From an uncultured Bacteroidales bacterium (GTDB lineage Bacteria; Bacteroidota; Bacteroidia; Bacteroidales; UBA932), in contig CAMWUW010000006.1 of the NCBI GenBank assembly GCA_947177525.1, positions 1 through 64,000 of the forward strand: DNA of 64,000 nucleotides, in the 5' to 3' direction. The first letter of the stretch is position 1; every line of letters starts with the position of its first letter. This document shows, one piece after another, positions 10,661 to 20,677 of this stretch. The notes beneath the pieces are model-generated. The model had not been told where the DNA came from, searched no databases, and saw only the letters and a list, made by a program, of their open reading frames with translations. Made by a program: the position numbers and the translations under genes.

Positions 10661-11743
10661 TTATCCTTGCGGACAGATGCTGCAGATGGCTTCGTACAGC
10701 GACATTACATTGCCTACATATTCAATGGTCTCCTCTCCGTTGAACTTTCCGAGTCTCACGGATGCCTCTTCAAGGATTGAGTCTTCACGCATAAGAGGAA
10801 TTATGCCTGCCACTGCTTCCCACCTGCATGTGTCTATTTGCATTGCTGCAGCAAGGTTGCGAAGGTCAATTATCCGGCCTTCACCTGCATTGTATGCCGC
10901 CAGTGTGAATTTTATCAGTTCTTCCTGTTCCATTCCGTATTTGCCCAACATCTTCTGAAGCCGTTTCAAATGATTTGTGCCGGCTGAAAGATTCCTGTCA
11001 GGATCGGTCAGATTGCTTATGTCATAATATTTTGCAGTCTGCGGCATAACCTGCATCAGGCCCTGTGCCCCGCGGTGAGATCTGGAACTGATGGAGAACT
11101 TGGATTCCTGGTATACGACTGCAGCCAGCATTCTCCAGTCCCAGCCGAGTTCGGACGCGTGCTTCTTGATAAGGTCGTCGTATGGACTGATTATCCCTGA
11201 AATTTCCCCGGATTCCGCCCTTTTTATAGGGTCAAAGCTGCGGAAATACTTCGTGCGCAGTTTGCTGTAGTCGCCTGAGGCCATTATATGGCTTAGCCAA
11301 TTGTTAATCTGCCGGATTTCATTTATGTTTTTCCCTGCTGTCGCGCATGACGAGCAGGAAGTCAGTCTGTGCGAAAAATTTATGTCATCGTGGCAGTCAT
11401 GTATTTCAGGATGTACGACCATCATGTCTATTGTGCCGTTCCTCAAAGAGTCAATCCACATCTCACCGCAGTCGCTCTCGACGATTGTAGTTATTGTGCA
11501 GCTGTTGTCCAAGGCGAATCTTTCAAGAAGCTCATAGCAGAAGCCGCTTTCCAGTCCATGTGCTCCTCTCATGTCGTCACCAAGGCTTATCACGCATAAT
11601 ATCTCCCTGGCTTCAAATGTGTTTGTGCGTGTGTCAGTCGGAACTTTTCTTCCCTCGAACAATCCGGGAGCCGTGAATACCATCATAATGGTTATCACGA
11701 GATATCTTATTGCTGATGCTGTCTCTGCCGTTATCCTTCTCAT
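10661..11743 (-). CDS. MltF-like transglycosylase (SBP_bac_3-like plus SLT domain)
   Basis: AAVVYQESKFSISSRSHRGAQGLMQVMPQTAKYY and AYNAGEGRI SLT motifs. Confidence 0.85.
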   Translation of the reverse strand: MRRITAETASAIRYLVITIMMVFTAPGLFEGRKVPTDTRTNTFEAREILCVISLGDDMRGAHGLESGFCYELLERFALDNSCTITTIVESDCGEMWIDSLRNGTIDMMVVHPEIHDCHDDINFSHRLTSCSSCATAGKNINEIRQINNWLSHIMASGDYSKLRTKYFRSFDPIKRAESGEISGIISPYDDLIKKHASELGWDWRMLAAVVYQESKFSISSRSHRGAQGLMQVMPQTAKYYDISNLTDPDRNLSAGTNHLKRLQKMLGKYGMEQEELIKFTLAAYNAGEGRIIDLRNLAAAMQIDTCRWEAVAGIIPLMREDSILEEASVRLGKFNGEETIEYVGNVMSLYEAICSICPQG

Positions 11744-14442
11744 CTTAAACTTGTTCCATTCTGTGTGCCGGACCTGCCTCCGGAAGAGAGGCCCTTAGGA
11801 AGGTTCATGGATGAGTTTGACGGGTCGGAGCCATTTCCGGATGCACTCCCTGATGATGTGCTTCTCCTTCCGGGAAGAACGTAGAACGGCCATGAAATTC
11901 CGAATTTGAATCCTCTCTGAGGACCTATGTAGCCTGCTGCAGAGAAGTAGTCGGCGGATTTGTTGGGCCATCCCATGTTAAGGTTGATTACCTTAAGGAA
12001 GATGCTTGCCCTCTTCCATTGTACATTGACAAATACATCTATATAAGGGCAATTGCCGAATTTCTCCCTGTCCTGGTTGTGGAATACTCCAAGAACGGGA
12101 TTGTATGCCGGAGCATACCATGCAGTAGTGAAAGTGCCGTTTGCCCCAATCTGCATTTTCATGACATTCTTGACCACGTTGAACTGGAAATAGTACCTTA
12201 GATTCAGGGCCAGCATCGGGAGAGGCATTACATCCGAATTGGATGACAGCTGGAAAAGTGCCTGGTTTTCAAGATGGAATTTCCAGATTCTTATGTCTTT
12301 TCTCAATGATGCAGTCATTACGCTCATGGGCACATCGTTCTGTCTGACGATTCCCTGGGTGTCATAGTAGATGTTGTTTCCGAGCAGGGCATATCCGAAA
12401 GATGCCCTGAGGTCCCATCTCGGAATGGACAGTGCGGCCTCAAGCTTGGTTGTGGATATCTTGCTGAAGTCATTGTCCCACCTGTAGTGGTTTGTGCATA
12501 AGTGCTGCTGATAATAGTCCGGCTCCTTAAGCTCTGTCTCGAAATGCACGTCTAAGGTAAGCGGGCTTTTCCTGTCGCGCCTGAACGGATACGCGCTGAA
12601 TGACAGGTCGGCATCAATGCCGAAGTCATTGATTTCATGGCCGAGGAAAGTATAGTGGCCTTTGGCCCTCCATGTAAGATATTTCCTGAACTGCCCGTTG
12701 GCTCCGGCGTAGAGGTACATTGAGTTCTGCAATACATTGGAACTGCCGCTAAGGTAGTCTTCCGGCCTGAAGCTGTAATAGTTGGCAAGCTTGTCCCCGA
12801 GACCGACGTCCAGTTTGGAAACTATCCCGTCACTTTTCCATGGCTGCAGCCTCAGGAACACCCTGTTCTCAAGACGCATTACTCTCAGCGAGTCTGTGCT
12901 TTGGGTCGGATTAAGATAAAACCTGTCATTAAAGAAATTTCTTCCGTCGGTGTCTGACGTTGAAATATTGTCCGTATATGTCTTTCTGAAAACAGAATAT
13001 TCGCTGCTGTGCCCGATGAAGGCGGTAGTTATGTCCTTGGACTGAAATTCATTCCCTTTTGCAGTGATTTCATTCTCTGTACTTTCTTCCTCTGCAAGCA
13101 ATGCGGCTATGGCCAGTGAATCCCCGCTTGCCATGATGCTGTCCCGCACGGCATTTCTCTTTTTCGCTTCTTTTTTGTCACGCATCCTGTCTATGAACGA
13201 AAAAGGTATACGGTAGCTCTGGTCCAGAAAGACGGTGTTCTTTTTGAGTTTGTTGCCGGCATTTTTCAGGTACACGTCGATTTCGCGTGCATCCACAGTT
13301 GTGTCGCGAAGCCAGAATGTCTCCTTGACACCTCCGTTTTCGCTTTTTTCGACCTTATTGTAGATGAATCCGGCATGCATGAGATACCGTTTGCCCATGT
13401 AGTTGGTCGCGGCCACGAAAGTCCTGTTGTCCGTGTCTTCCCTGCGGAGCATTCCGTTGCTTCCGAACCTCCTGTACTCAAGCTGTATGTTCAGCTCTGG
13501 CGTAATGTTTTGAGTGGTAAGTACTTTTACGTTGGACTCCTCCTTCTCCTTGTTGGCAAACAGAGTCCCCCAATATGCGAGTTCCGTATAAGGCGTTTTG
13601 GTGTTGTACTGGGGAAGTGTCTCGGGAGAATAATTATAAAGACGGTACGGGGTGTAGAAGATTACATTATCTTCCTCCTGCCTTTTGAAATAATCATAAA
13701 GCTGGACCGGAGAACCGATGACACCTAACCATGTGGCGTTGACGTCCTCTTTATAGAAAGGGTATTCGTGGAAATTATAATTATAGGTGGTGTCGAATTT
13801 CTGCATTTCCAGATTATGGAAATATCTGTCGTGCTTCCACGTTATGAGTCTTTTGTAATGAAGCGAGTCCGGAACGGCGAAAGTCTCGAGGATGCGCGGG
13901 GTTGCTTCTATTATGCTGTCCTTGCGTGCACGTATGCTGTCCTTTGCCTGCATTTTTTTGTTTATTGCAGCAATTTTGGCCGGCAGTGCCTGCTCGTAGT
14001 CATATTTTTTGCGTTCGCGCTTGCTTAGGGATGAGTACCATGCGGCAAATTCTGCAAGTGCCGTGTCCGTTGAATCTTTCAGGTAAAGTGAATCAAGGCG
14101 GTGCAGCTCAAGACTGTCTCCGGCCTGCATAAGGGAATCCCTCATGCGGAATCTTGTCACTGAGTCCCGGAGTGCAATATAGTACTTGTATTTGAACGGG
14201 TCGGTTTCTCTCAGTGAGTCCGGAACTGAGACCGTGTCTCTGGCCGAGATGATTATTTCCTGCCGGAATACGCTGTCTGCCTGGCCGGTATGCTGCAGAG
14301 AATCATCCGTAATGGATAATGCCAAAGAATCCGCTGGACTTGCATGTCCTGCGAATCTCTGTGTGCCTGTGCCGAATGACTGAAGTGCGGCTAATGACAC
14401 AAGCAGCACCGGCATCCATATTTTTGTCAGCAGATTCTTCAT
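11740..14442 (-). CDS. Putative outer-membrane porin (Porin_10-like)
   Basis: 900 aa, signal peptide, beta-barrel-like C-terminal half (e.g. YFQFNVVKNVMKMQIGANGTFTTAWYAPAYNP); overlaps MltF gene by 4 nt. Confidence 0.75.
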   Translation of the reverse strand: MKNLLTKIWMPVLLVSLAALQSFGTGTQRFAGHASPADSLALSITDDSLQHTGQADSVFRQEIIISARDTVSVPDSLRETDPFKYKYYIALRDSVTRFRMRDSLMQAGDSLELHRLDSLYLKDSTDTALAEFAAWYSSLSKRERKKYDYEQALPAKIAAINKKMQAKDSIRARKDSIIEATPRILETFAVPDSLHYKRLITWKHDRYFHNLEMQKFDTTYNYNFHEYPFYKEDVNATWLGVIGSPVQLYDYFKRQEEDNVIFYTPYRLYNYSPETLPQYNTKTPYTELAYWGTLFANKEKEESNVKVLTTQNITPELNIQLEYRRFGSNGMLRREDTDNRTFVAATNYMGKRYLMHAGFIYNKVEKSENGGVKETFWLRDTTVDAREIDVYLKNAGNKLKKNTVFLDQSYRIPFSFIDRMRDKKEAKKRNAVRDSIMASGDSLAIAALLAEEESTENEITAKGNEFQSKDITTAFIGHSSEYSVFRKTYTDNISTSDTDGRNFFNDRFYLNPTQSTDSLRVMRLENRVFLRLQPWKSDGIVSKLDVGLGDKLANYYSFRPEDYLSGSSNVLQNSMYLYAGANGQFRKYLTWRAKGHYTFLGHEINDFGIDADLSFSAYPFRRDRKSPLTLDVHFETELKEPDYYQQHLCTNHYRWDNDFSKISTTKLEAALSIPRWDLRASFGYALLGNNIYYDTQGIVRQNDVPMSVMTASLRKDIRIWKFHLENQALFQLSSNSDVMPLPMLALNLRYYFQFNVVKNVMKMQIGANGTFTTAWYAPAYNPVLGVFHNQDREKFGNCPYIDVFVNVQWKRASIFLKVINLNMGWPNKSADYFSAAGYIGPQRGFKFGISWPFYVLPGRRSTSSGSASGNGSDPSNSSMNLPKGLSSGGRSGTQNGTSLR

Positions 14443-14467
14443 ACCAAAACAGCAAAGGTATGAAGAA

Positions 14468-15064
14468 TCAGTGAAATGAGCAAATTGATATGCCTTCGGA
14501 TGCCATCTCCTTCATTGCATCCTCGTGTCCCTGCCTGTCGACATATGCAAGGCAGTCCTGAAGAAGGTGGACTCTGAAGCCTGCCTTGACAAGGTCTTCG
14601 CATGTGTTGCGGACACAGTATTCAGTTGCGATGCCGCATACATACACATCTTCTGCGTCAAGAAGGCCGAGAATCTCTCCAAGCGACTGGCCGGCACTGT
14701 TCCTGCCGTCAAAGCCTGAATATTGCTCGACTTCTTTGTCGCATCCCTTGTCAAAAATGAGTTCTTCATTTGCGTAGCCGCACAGGTCAGCGTGAATCTC
14801 GCCGCCTCGCGTGCCGGCTACACAGTGTGCCGGCCAGATGCCTCCGTTTTCTTTGAATGAAGAGTGGTCTGACGGATGCCTGTCACGTACAAAGAGCACC
14901 GGAAACGTGTCAAGGATTTCGCTTTCATCCCCGCTTCCTTTTCCTGTGCGTGACTCAATGAATCTGCAGGCCGCCTTTACTGCGTTTTCTGCATTCTGGC
15001 ATGCGAGACTTCCGTCGATGAAGTCATACAGCATGTCCACTACAACTAATGCCGGATTTGTCAT
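14468..15064 (-). CDS. pncA: Isochorismatase-family nicotinamidase
   Basis: LVVVDMLYDFIDGSLAC, CGIATEYCVRNTCEDLVKAGF; overlaps pncB. Confidence 0.87.
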   Translation of the reverse strand: MTNPALVVVDMLYDFIDGSLACQNAENAVKAACRFIESRTGKGSGDESEILDTFPVLFVRDRHPSDHSSFKENGGIWPAHCVAGTRGGEIHADLCGYANEELIFDKGCDKEVEQYSGFDGRNSAGQSLGEILGLLDAEDVYVCGIATEYCVRNTCEDLVKAGFRVHLLQDCLAYVDRQGHEDAMKEMASEGISICSFH

Positions 15065-16554
15065 TTGATGCTGAAGTTGTTTATTTCTTTTACAAGCTTT
15101 TCAAGAATGCTCATCTTGAGATTGTACAATTCGTCAGAGATGTCAACCTTATAATAGTGAGGGTTTATAAGCCTGCGCTCGCTCGGGCTGAAGTGCTGAA
15201 GCGTGTCGTCATAATAGGCCTTCTTTTCCGCCAGCGTATGGACCGGAGCGCATCTTTTCCCGTTCTCTATCACCAGATGCTGGAGAGCTGATGCCTTGTA
15301 TTCACCGGATACGAATGTCTTTGTCTTATAGCGGTCAAATTCATCGCAGACAGTGAAGGTCTCTCCTGACTCTATTTTCCTGCTGAGGGAATCTCCCCTG
15401 AGACAAGTCACGTCAGCCTTGTAGATTTCTCCCCTGGATTCGTCTTTTTTGATGATTCTGTAAGTTATCTGGAATCCTGGGTTTATCAGTTTGATTTTGT
15501 CCTCGGAGCGTTTGAGTACGGCTTCTCCTCCGATCTGGACCAGTTTGTACACATTGCCGAAGCATGGGGCAGCCTTGCTGGTTGCAATCGCATCACCGAC
15601 TCCGTATGAATCGATGCATGCCCCCTGGCGCTCCAGATCCGTAATGAGATACTCGTCAAGTGAGTTGGTCGCAAAAATCTTGCATTGCCTGAGGCCCTCT
15701 CCGTCCAGTATCCTCCGGCATTCCGTGGACAGGTATGCAAGGTCTCCGCTGTCAAGGCGTATTCCGTATCCTGCCTTGTAGCTGTCGTCTATCCCGTTCT
15801 CTCTGAAAGCCCTGATTGCATTCAGTATTCCGCATCTGAGAGTGTCGTATGTGTCTATTAGCAGAATCAGCGGCTCTCCGGTATGTGTCTTGATATATGT
15901 GCTGAAAGCTTTGTGCTCTCCCTCGACAGTGCAGCCGAACGAGGTCACGTAGCTATGTGCCATGGTGCCTGTTGAGCCGTAGTCATACATTGCGCCTGTA
16001 AGTATGTTGGAAGTGCTTTTGCATCCTGCGATTATTGCAGCCTTTGCGCCGTATGTGGCAGCCCAAGGTCCGTGGGCACGGCGTGAGCCGAATTCGCTGA
16101 CAGGCCTGTCTGTGGCACGGCACACTCTGGATGCCTTTGTTGCCACTGCCATCTGATGGTTCATTATGCACAGCATGGGGGTCTCAAGCACCTGGGCCTC
16201 TATAAGCGGACCTTCAACTATTATTATAGGCTGGTTCGGGAATGCAATCTCGCCTTCGCGCATTGCATATACGTTTCCGGTGAATTTCATCGCAGAAAGG
16301 TAGCCTCTGAATTCGGCATATTCTTCTCCCGGAAGGAATTTCTCAAAGAACCCGGGATCCATGTTGCCGAGGTTGCCTATCATTTCCAGCACTTCGTCCA
16401 CTCCGCTGACCACAGCCCAGTTGTTGTTCTCCGGGGCCTTTCTGTAGAACATGTTGAATACAGCGGTCTGGTCTTTCATTCCGTTATCATAAAAGGACTT
16501 TCCCATTGTATACTGGTACTTGTCCGAACAGTATGCATTATTCAGCATCATCAT
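15061..16554 (-). CDS. pncB: Nicotinate phosphoribosyltransferase
   Basis: EFGSRRAHGPWAATYGAKAAIIAGCKSTSN, GTMAHSYV, YGIRLDSGDLAYLS. Confidence 0.93.
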   Translation of the reverse strand: MMMLNNAYCSDKYQYTMGKSFYDNGMKDQTAVFNMFYRKAPENNNWAVVSGVDEVLEMIGNLGNMDPGFFEKFLPGEEYAEFRGYLSAMKFTGNVYAMREGEIAFPNQPIIIVEGPLIEAQVLETPMLCIMNHQMAVATKASRVCRATDRPVSEFGSRRAHGPWAATYGAKAAIIAGCKSTSNILTGAMYDYGSTGTMAHSYVTSFGCTVEGEHKAFSTYIKTHTGEPLILLIDTYDTLRCGILNAIRAFRENGIDDSYKAGYGIRLDSGDLAYLSTECRRILDGEGLRQCKIFATNSLDEYLITDLERQGACIDSYGVGDAIATSKAAPCFGNVYKLVQIGGEAVLKRSEDKIKLINPGFQITYRIIKKDESRGEIYKADVTCLRGDSLSRKIESGETFTVCDEFDRYKTKTFVSGEYKASALQHLVIENGKRCAPVHTLAEKKAYYDDTLQHFSPSERRLINPHYYKVDISDELYNLKMSILEKLVKEINNFSIK

Positions 16555-16932
16555 TATGATTCAATTCAGTAAATTTAAAGTCAAGCCCCAGCATGAGGTG
16601 ACTTTATGATTATCAACCGACAAATTTACTCTTTTTTGCCGAAGAATGCAGTTTCATCCTAATAAATTATTTGCATACGGTCATATCCGGTGCACTTTAT
16701 CTGCAGTGGTCCCGGATGATGCGTGGTAGTGTGTTTGTAATCAGGTGCTTATGGGCCCTGATGTCAATTGGCGGGGCTTTGTGTCCGTGTAATGGTTTGA
16801 TAGATATTGATTTATGTTCCAGGCTTAATTATTTGGAAGTATTTATTAAATTCGCACTTTATTTGGCAGCGGAAGATTGCGTCTGGTTTCTGCGTCGGAG
16901 GGCATGAGTCTGCTGCAGTGGTGATTATTAAT

Positions 16933-18396
16933 ATGTACAGGAAACTACAAAAATTGTTTACGGAGCGTTTCGGCTGTGCTCCCGGTACTGTTTCGCCGAT
17001 ATGCGGTTCGGCAAGCAACAGATGCTATTGCCGTCTTACTGCCGGTCAGGTGTCATGTATTGGGGTTATCGGGACGGATTTGCATGAAAACCATGCATTT
17101 GTGTCCCTGGCGGAACATTTCGGCGCAAAAGGCTTGCCTGTGCCCGGAATCATTGCGGAGGACAGGGAAGCCGGGGCATATCTCCAGGAAGACCTCGGGG
17201 ACACTTCGTTGTATAGCCTGGTGGAGCAGTCCCGAAAAAACGGATGGACTGATGATGTCCCTCAGCTGTTGTGCAGGACAATGACTCTTCTGGCCAAGAT
17301 GCAGATTGAGGGCGCGGACGGTCTTGACTATAGTGTGTGCTATCCGCAGCAGGCTTTTGACAGAAGGACAGTCATGTTCGACCTGAACTATTTCAAATAT
17401 TGCTTTCTGAAGCCCTCTGGACTTGAATTCAATGAAGTCAGGCTTCAGGATGATTTTGAACTGCTTGCTGACGATCTTTTGGAAGAGGCTTCCGGCAACT
17501 CGTTCATGTATCGTGACTTTCAGGCGAGAAACGTTATGGTACGTGACGGAAATCCGTATTTTATAGATTTCCAGGGAGGCCGCAGAGGTCCTGTTCATTA
17601 TGACGTGGCCTCATTCGTATGGCATGCAAGGGCTGGCTATCCTGACGAAGTGAAGGATATGATGATTGAAAGCTATCTTGATTCACTATCCGGATATGTG
17701 CCCGTAGACAGGGAGAAATTCAGGGAGCGCCTGAGGATTTTTGTGCTGTTCAGAATGCTTCAGGTTCTCGGTGCATACGGCTTCCGTGGCTGGATTGAGC
17801 ATAAGTCCCAATTCGTTGTCAGCATTCCCGCTGCTGTCAGGAACCTGGGAAGCCTGCTTTCGGTACCTTTCGGCAGATATCCTTATCTTTCTGCCGTACT
17901 GGAGGAAATGGCTGAGCTTCCGCGCTTTGCAGGATGCGAAAATGAGGACGGCCGTCTGTCGGTACGTGTCTACAGCTTTTCCTATAAGAAAGGAATTCCC
18001 GAAGATGCATCCGGAAACGGAGGAGGATATGTCTTTGACTGCCGGTATATACATAACCCGGGACGCTATGCCGAATACCGGGAGCTTACAGGAATGGATG
18101 CTCCTGTGATAAAGTTTCTTGAAGAAGGAGGGCAGGCCGATGACTTCCTTGCCCATGTATATGGACTTGTGGAGCCGCATGTGGAGACATATTTGCGCAG
18201 AGGATTTACAGACTTGTCTGTAGCTTTCGGCTGTACGGGAGGACGCCACCGCTCGGTCTATTGCGCAGAGCACCTTGCCTCCAGGCTTGCCATGAAATAT
18301 CCTGATATCCGTGTGAAGCTTATACACAGGGAGCAGAATATAACAAAGACATTTCCTGACCCGGAGGCTGAAGCACAATGTCCGGCATTATCTTAA
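16933..18396 (+). CDS. Fusion: AmgK-like aminoglycoside/choline-kinase-fold sugar kinase + RapZ C-terminal domain
   Basis: N-term FMYRDFQARNVMVRDGNPYFIDFQGGRRGPVHYDVAS (AmgK-like APH core); C-term VYSFSYKKGIP...FDCRYIHNPGRYAEYRELTGMDAPVIKFL...SVAFGCTGGRHRSVYCAEHLA (RapZ-C); start placed at MYRKLQKLF. Confidence 0.88.
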   Translation: MYRKLQKLFTERFGCAPGTVSPICGSASNRCYCRLTAGQVSCIGVIGTDLHENHAFVSLAEHFGAKGLPVPGIIAEDREAGAYLQEDLGDTSLYSLVEQSRKNGWTDDVPQLLCRTMTLLAKMQIEGADGLDYSVCYPQQAFDRRTVMFDLNYFKYCFLKPSGLEFNEVRLQDDFELLADDLLEEASGNSFMYRDFQARNVMVRDGNPYFIDFQGGRRGPVHYDVASFVWHARAGYPDEVKDMMIESYLDSLSGYVPVDREKFRERLRIFVLFRMLQVLGAYGFRGWIEHKSQFVVSIPAAVRNLGSLLSVPFGRYPYLSAVLEEMAELPRFAGCENEDGRLSVRVYSFSYKKGIPEDASGNGGGYVFDCRYIHNPGRYAEYRELTGMDAPVIKFLEEGGQADDFLAHVYGLVEPHVETYLRRGFTDLSVAFGCTGGRHRSVYCAEHLASRLAMKYPDIRVKLIHREQNITKTFPDPEAEAQCPALS

Positions 18397-18407
18397 AACA
18401 TTACGTC

Positions 18408-19205
18408 ATGAAGGCAATGATTTTTGCGGCTGGGTTGGGAACACGCCTGAAGCCGCTTACAGATACTCTTCCGAAAGCTTTGGTTCCGGTTTGCGGCAAG
18501 CCGCTTATTGAGCATGTCTTGAATAAGCTTGCTGCCGCAGGCATAACGGAAACCGTGGTCAATGTGCACCATTTTGCAGATATGCTGGAGGAATGGCTGG
18601 CAGGCCGGTCCTGTGCAGGCGGAAATTCGGAAATGAAGATATATGTAAGTGATGAAAGAGAAATGCTTCTGGACACAGGGGGAGCGGTACTCCATGCACG
18701 TCCCTTTCTTGAAAACTGCGGCAATTTTCTCGTTCACAATGTCGACATCCTTTCAAATTGCAATCTGCAGAGGTTTGTCTCCATGGCCGGGAATGATGCT
18801 GTCGCAACGTTGCTTGTAAGCAGGCGCAAGACAAGGAGGTATTTGCTTTTTGAACCAGATACAATGCGCCTTGCCGGCTGGACGGACACCTCCACCGGGC
18901 GCGTCCGTATGTCCGGCACCGGTGTTGCATTGTCTGACTGTGCAGCGTTGGCATTTTCAGGAATCCATATATTGTCTGACAAAATATTCGGCATAATGGA
19001 AGAGTATGTCAGGGCAAATGCACAGGACGGCGGTTCCGTAAATCCGGAAAAATTTTCGATAACGGATTTTTATATAGAAATGGCTGCCCGCTATCCTATA
19101 TATGGAGTATGCGATGATTCTCTGGAACTGCTTGATGTCGGTAAACTTGATGCATTGGCTCCTGCTGAGGCTTTTTTAAATGAACAGAAATATTTGACAT
19201 TATGA
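18408..19205 (+). CDS. MurU-like sugar-1-phosphate nucleotidyltransferase
   Basis: MKAMIFAAGLGTRLKPLTDTLPKALVPVCGKPLIEHVLNKLAAAGI; LLDTGGAVLHARPFL; immediately downstream of AmgK-like gene. Confidence 0.83.
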   Translation: MKAMIFAAGLGTRLKPLTDTLPKALVPVCGKPLIEHVLNKLAAAGITETVVNVHHFADMLEEWLAGRSCAGGNSEMKIYVSDEREMLLDTGGAVLHARPFLENCGNFLVHNVDILSNCNLQRFVSMAGNDAVATLLVSRRKTRRYLLFEPDTMRLAGWTDTSTGRVRMSGTGVALSDCAALAFSGIHILSDKIFGIMEEYVRANAQDGGSVNPEKFSITDFYIEMAARYPIYGVCDDSLELLDVGKLDALAPAEAFLNEQKYLTL

Positions 19206-19570
19206 AATTTTTAGGAAACATTTTGTGGCTGATACTCGGAGGACTTATTGTGTCTCTGTGCTATTTTATTTTGGGGCTGCTTTTCTGCATTACGATTATA
19301 GGCATACCTTTCGGCCTGCAGCTTTTCAAGATTGGTCAATTTGCATTCTGGCCTTTCGGGAACAACGTAGTCTCGGACACAAATGACGGAGGATGCCTAT
19401 CCATTGTCATGAATGTGATATGGGTTCTTGTAGGCGGTGTTGAGATTGCAATGCTTCATGTCACTTTCGGACTTATCTGCTGCGTGACCATAATAGGTAT
19501 ACCTTTCGGACTGCAGCATTTCAAGATGGCACTTCTCGCGCTGATTCCTTTCGGCAAAAAAATCGTATGA
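19202..19570 (+). CDS. YccF domain membrane protein
   Basis: Duplicated ITIIGIPFGLQLFKIGQFAFWPFG / VTIIGIPFGLQHFKMALLALIPFG motif; ATGA overlap with MurU-like gene. Confidence 0.85.
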   Translation: MKFLGNILWLILGGLIVSLCYFILGLLFCITIIGIPFGLQLFKIGQFAFWPFGNNVVSDTNDGGCLSIVMNVIWVLVGGVEIAMLHVTFGLICCVTIIGIPFGLQHFKMALLALIPFGKKIV

Positions 19571-19626
19571 CAGAACTGTTGCAGCTTGGTGGATTTATGG
19601 ATGTAACCGGTTGCCGTATATGTGAT

Positions 19627-19668
19627 TATGCAACAGAGGGTGCCATTTGCGGCACCCTCTGTTGCATA
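19627..19668. terminator. Bidirectional intrinsic terminator hairpin between convergent genes
   Basis: 18-bp perfect stem TATGCAACAGAGGGTGCC / GGCACCCTCTGTTGCATA, 6-nt loop. Confidence 0.85.
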
Positions 19669-19684
19669 TTTAACCGTCTTGCTG

Positions 19685-20635
19685 TCAGTTGAACTCCACC
19701 GGTGAAATCCTGTCGCATCCGCCTAAGGCATCATCTTTTGTGGCAATGCCTTTCATGATTATGGCTGTACAGACAAGAATAATTACGCATGCAGCTCCTG
19801 TTGCCGCGTATGCCGGCCAGCTCATGATGTCCATGAATGACTCCGCATCTTTGAATGCAGGTATCTGGCTGAAGATTACAGACATTGTATTGTTGACGCA
19901 GTGCATGAGCATCGTCAGTTTCAACGAGCCTGTCTTGTAATATACATATCCGAATAGAATACCGAGACAGAATGCCGGTATTGCCTGCCACGGATTCATG
20001 TGGAGAATACCGAAAAACAGAGATGAAACCAGGATCGCAACAATCGGATTGCTGTGCTTCAGCAGGCCTCTGAGTATGATTCCGCGGCAAAGCCATTCCT
20101 CAAAGAGAGGGGCGAAGACGGAAACAGAAAGAATCGTTACCCAAAGAGGGCCGCCTTCAAGCATCTGCTCCATTGCGGCCTTCAGCCATTCCGGCATCTC
20201 TGGGAGAAGCGCATTCACCGGCTCAATCAGAAATGCAAGGGCGACAGTTGCCGCCGATGCAACAAAAGCCATGAATGCTCCTGAATATTTGCCGAAATTC
20301 CTGCTGTCAAGTGCATAGCCTTCATCAAAGATTTCGTTCTTGCGGCTTTTGGCCGAAGCATACAGCATCGGGGGTATGAACATTACAGGATACGAAACAA
20401 GCATCCCGTAACTCTTTGCAAATGTTTCTGAAACAGCCTGCATGCACAGTACTGCCACATTCCCGAGCAGTGCCCCGAGAAAGAACATTACCAGCATCAT
20501 GACCATGCCGCCCATACCTGGAAGATAATGCGAATATCCGGAGAGCAGGCTGTATGACGGTTTTCTTTTCTGTGTTCTGAACAGTCCCATTGTTGTTTGC
20601 TTTAAGCTTCGTTTACAACACTCCAGCCTTGGCAT
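19685..20635 (-). CDS. CPBP-family intramembrane metalloprotease
   Basis: APLFEEWLCRGIILRGLL and FFGILHMNPWQAIPAFCLGILFGYVYYKTGSL: CPBP motifs. Confidence 0.9.
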   Translation of the reverse strand: MPRLECCKRSLKQTTMGLFRTQKRKPSYSLLSGYSHYLPGMGGMVMMLVMFFLGALLGNVAVLCMQAVSETFAKSYGMLVSYPVMFIPPMLYASAKSRKNEIFDEGYALDSRNFGKYSGAFMAFVASAATVALAFLIEPVNALLPEMPEWLKAAMEQMLEGGPLWVTILSVSVFAPLFEEWLCRGIILRGLLKHSNPIVAILVSSLFFGILHMNPWQAIPAFCLGILFGYVYYKTGSLKLTMLMHCVNNTMSVIFSQIPAFKDAESFMDIMSWPAYAATGAACVIILVCTAIIMKGIATKDDALGGCDRISPVEFN

Positions 20636-20677
20636 AGACCAGTGAACTTGCCCATGCTCTCAGCTTAATCGTTTATT

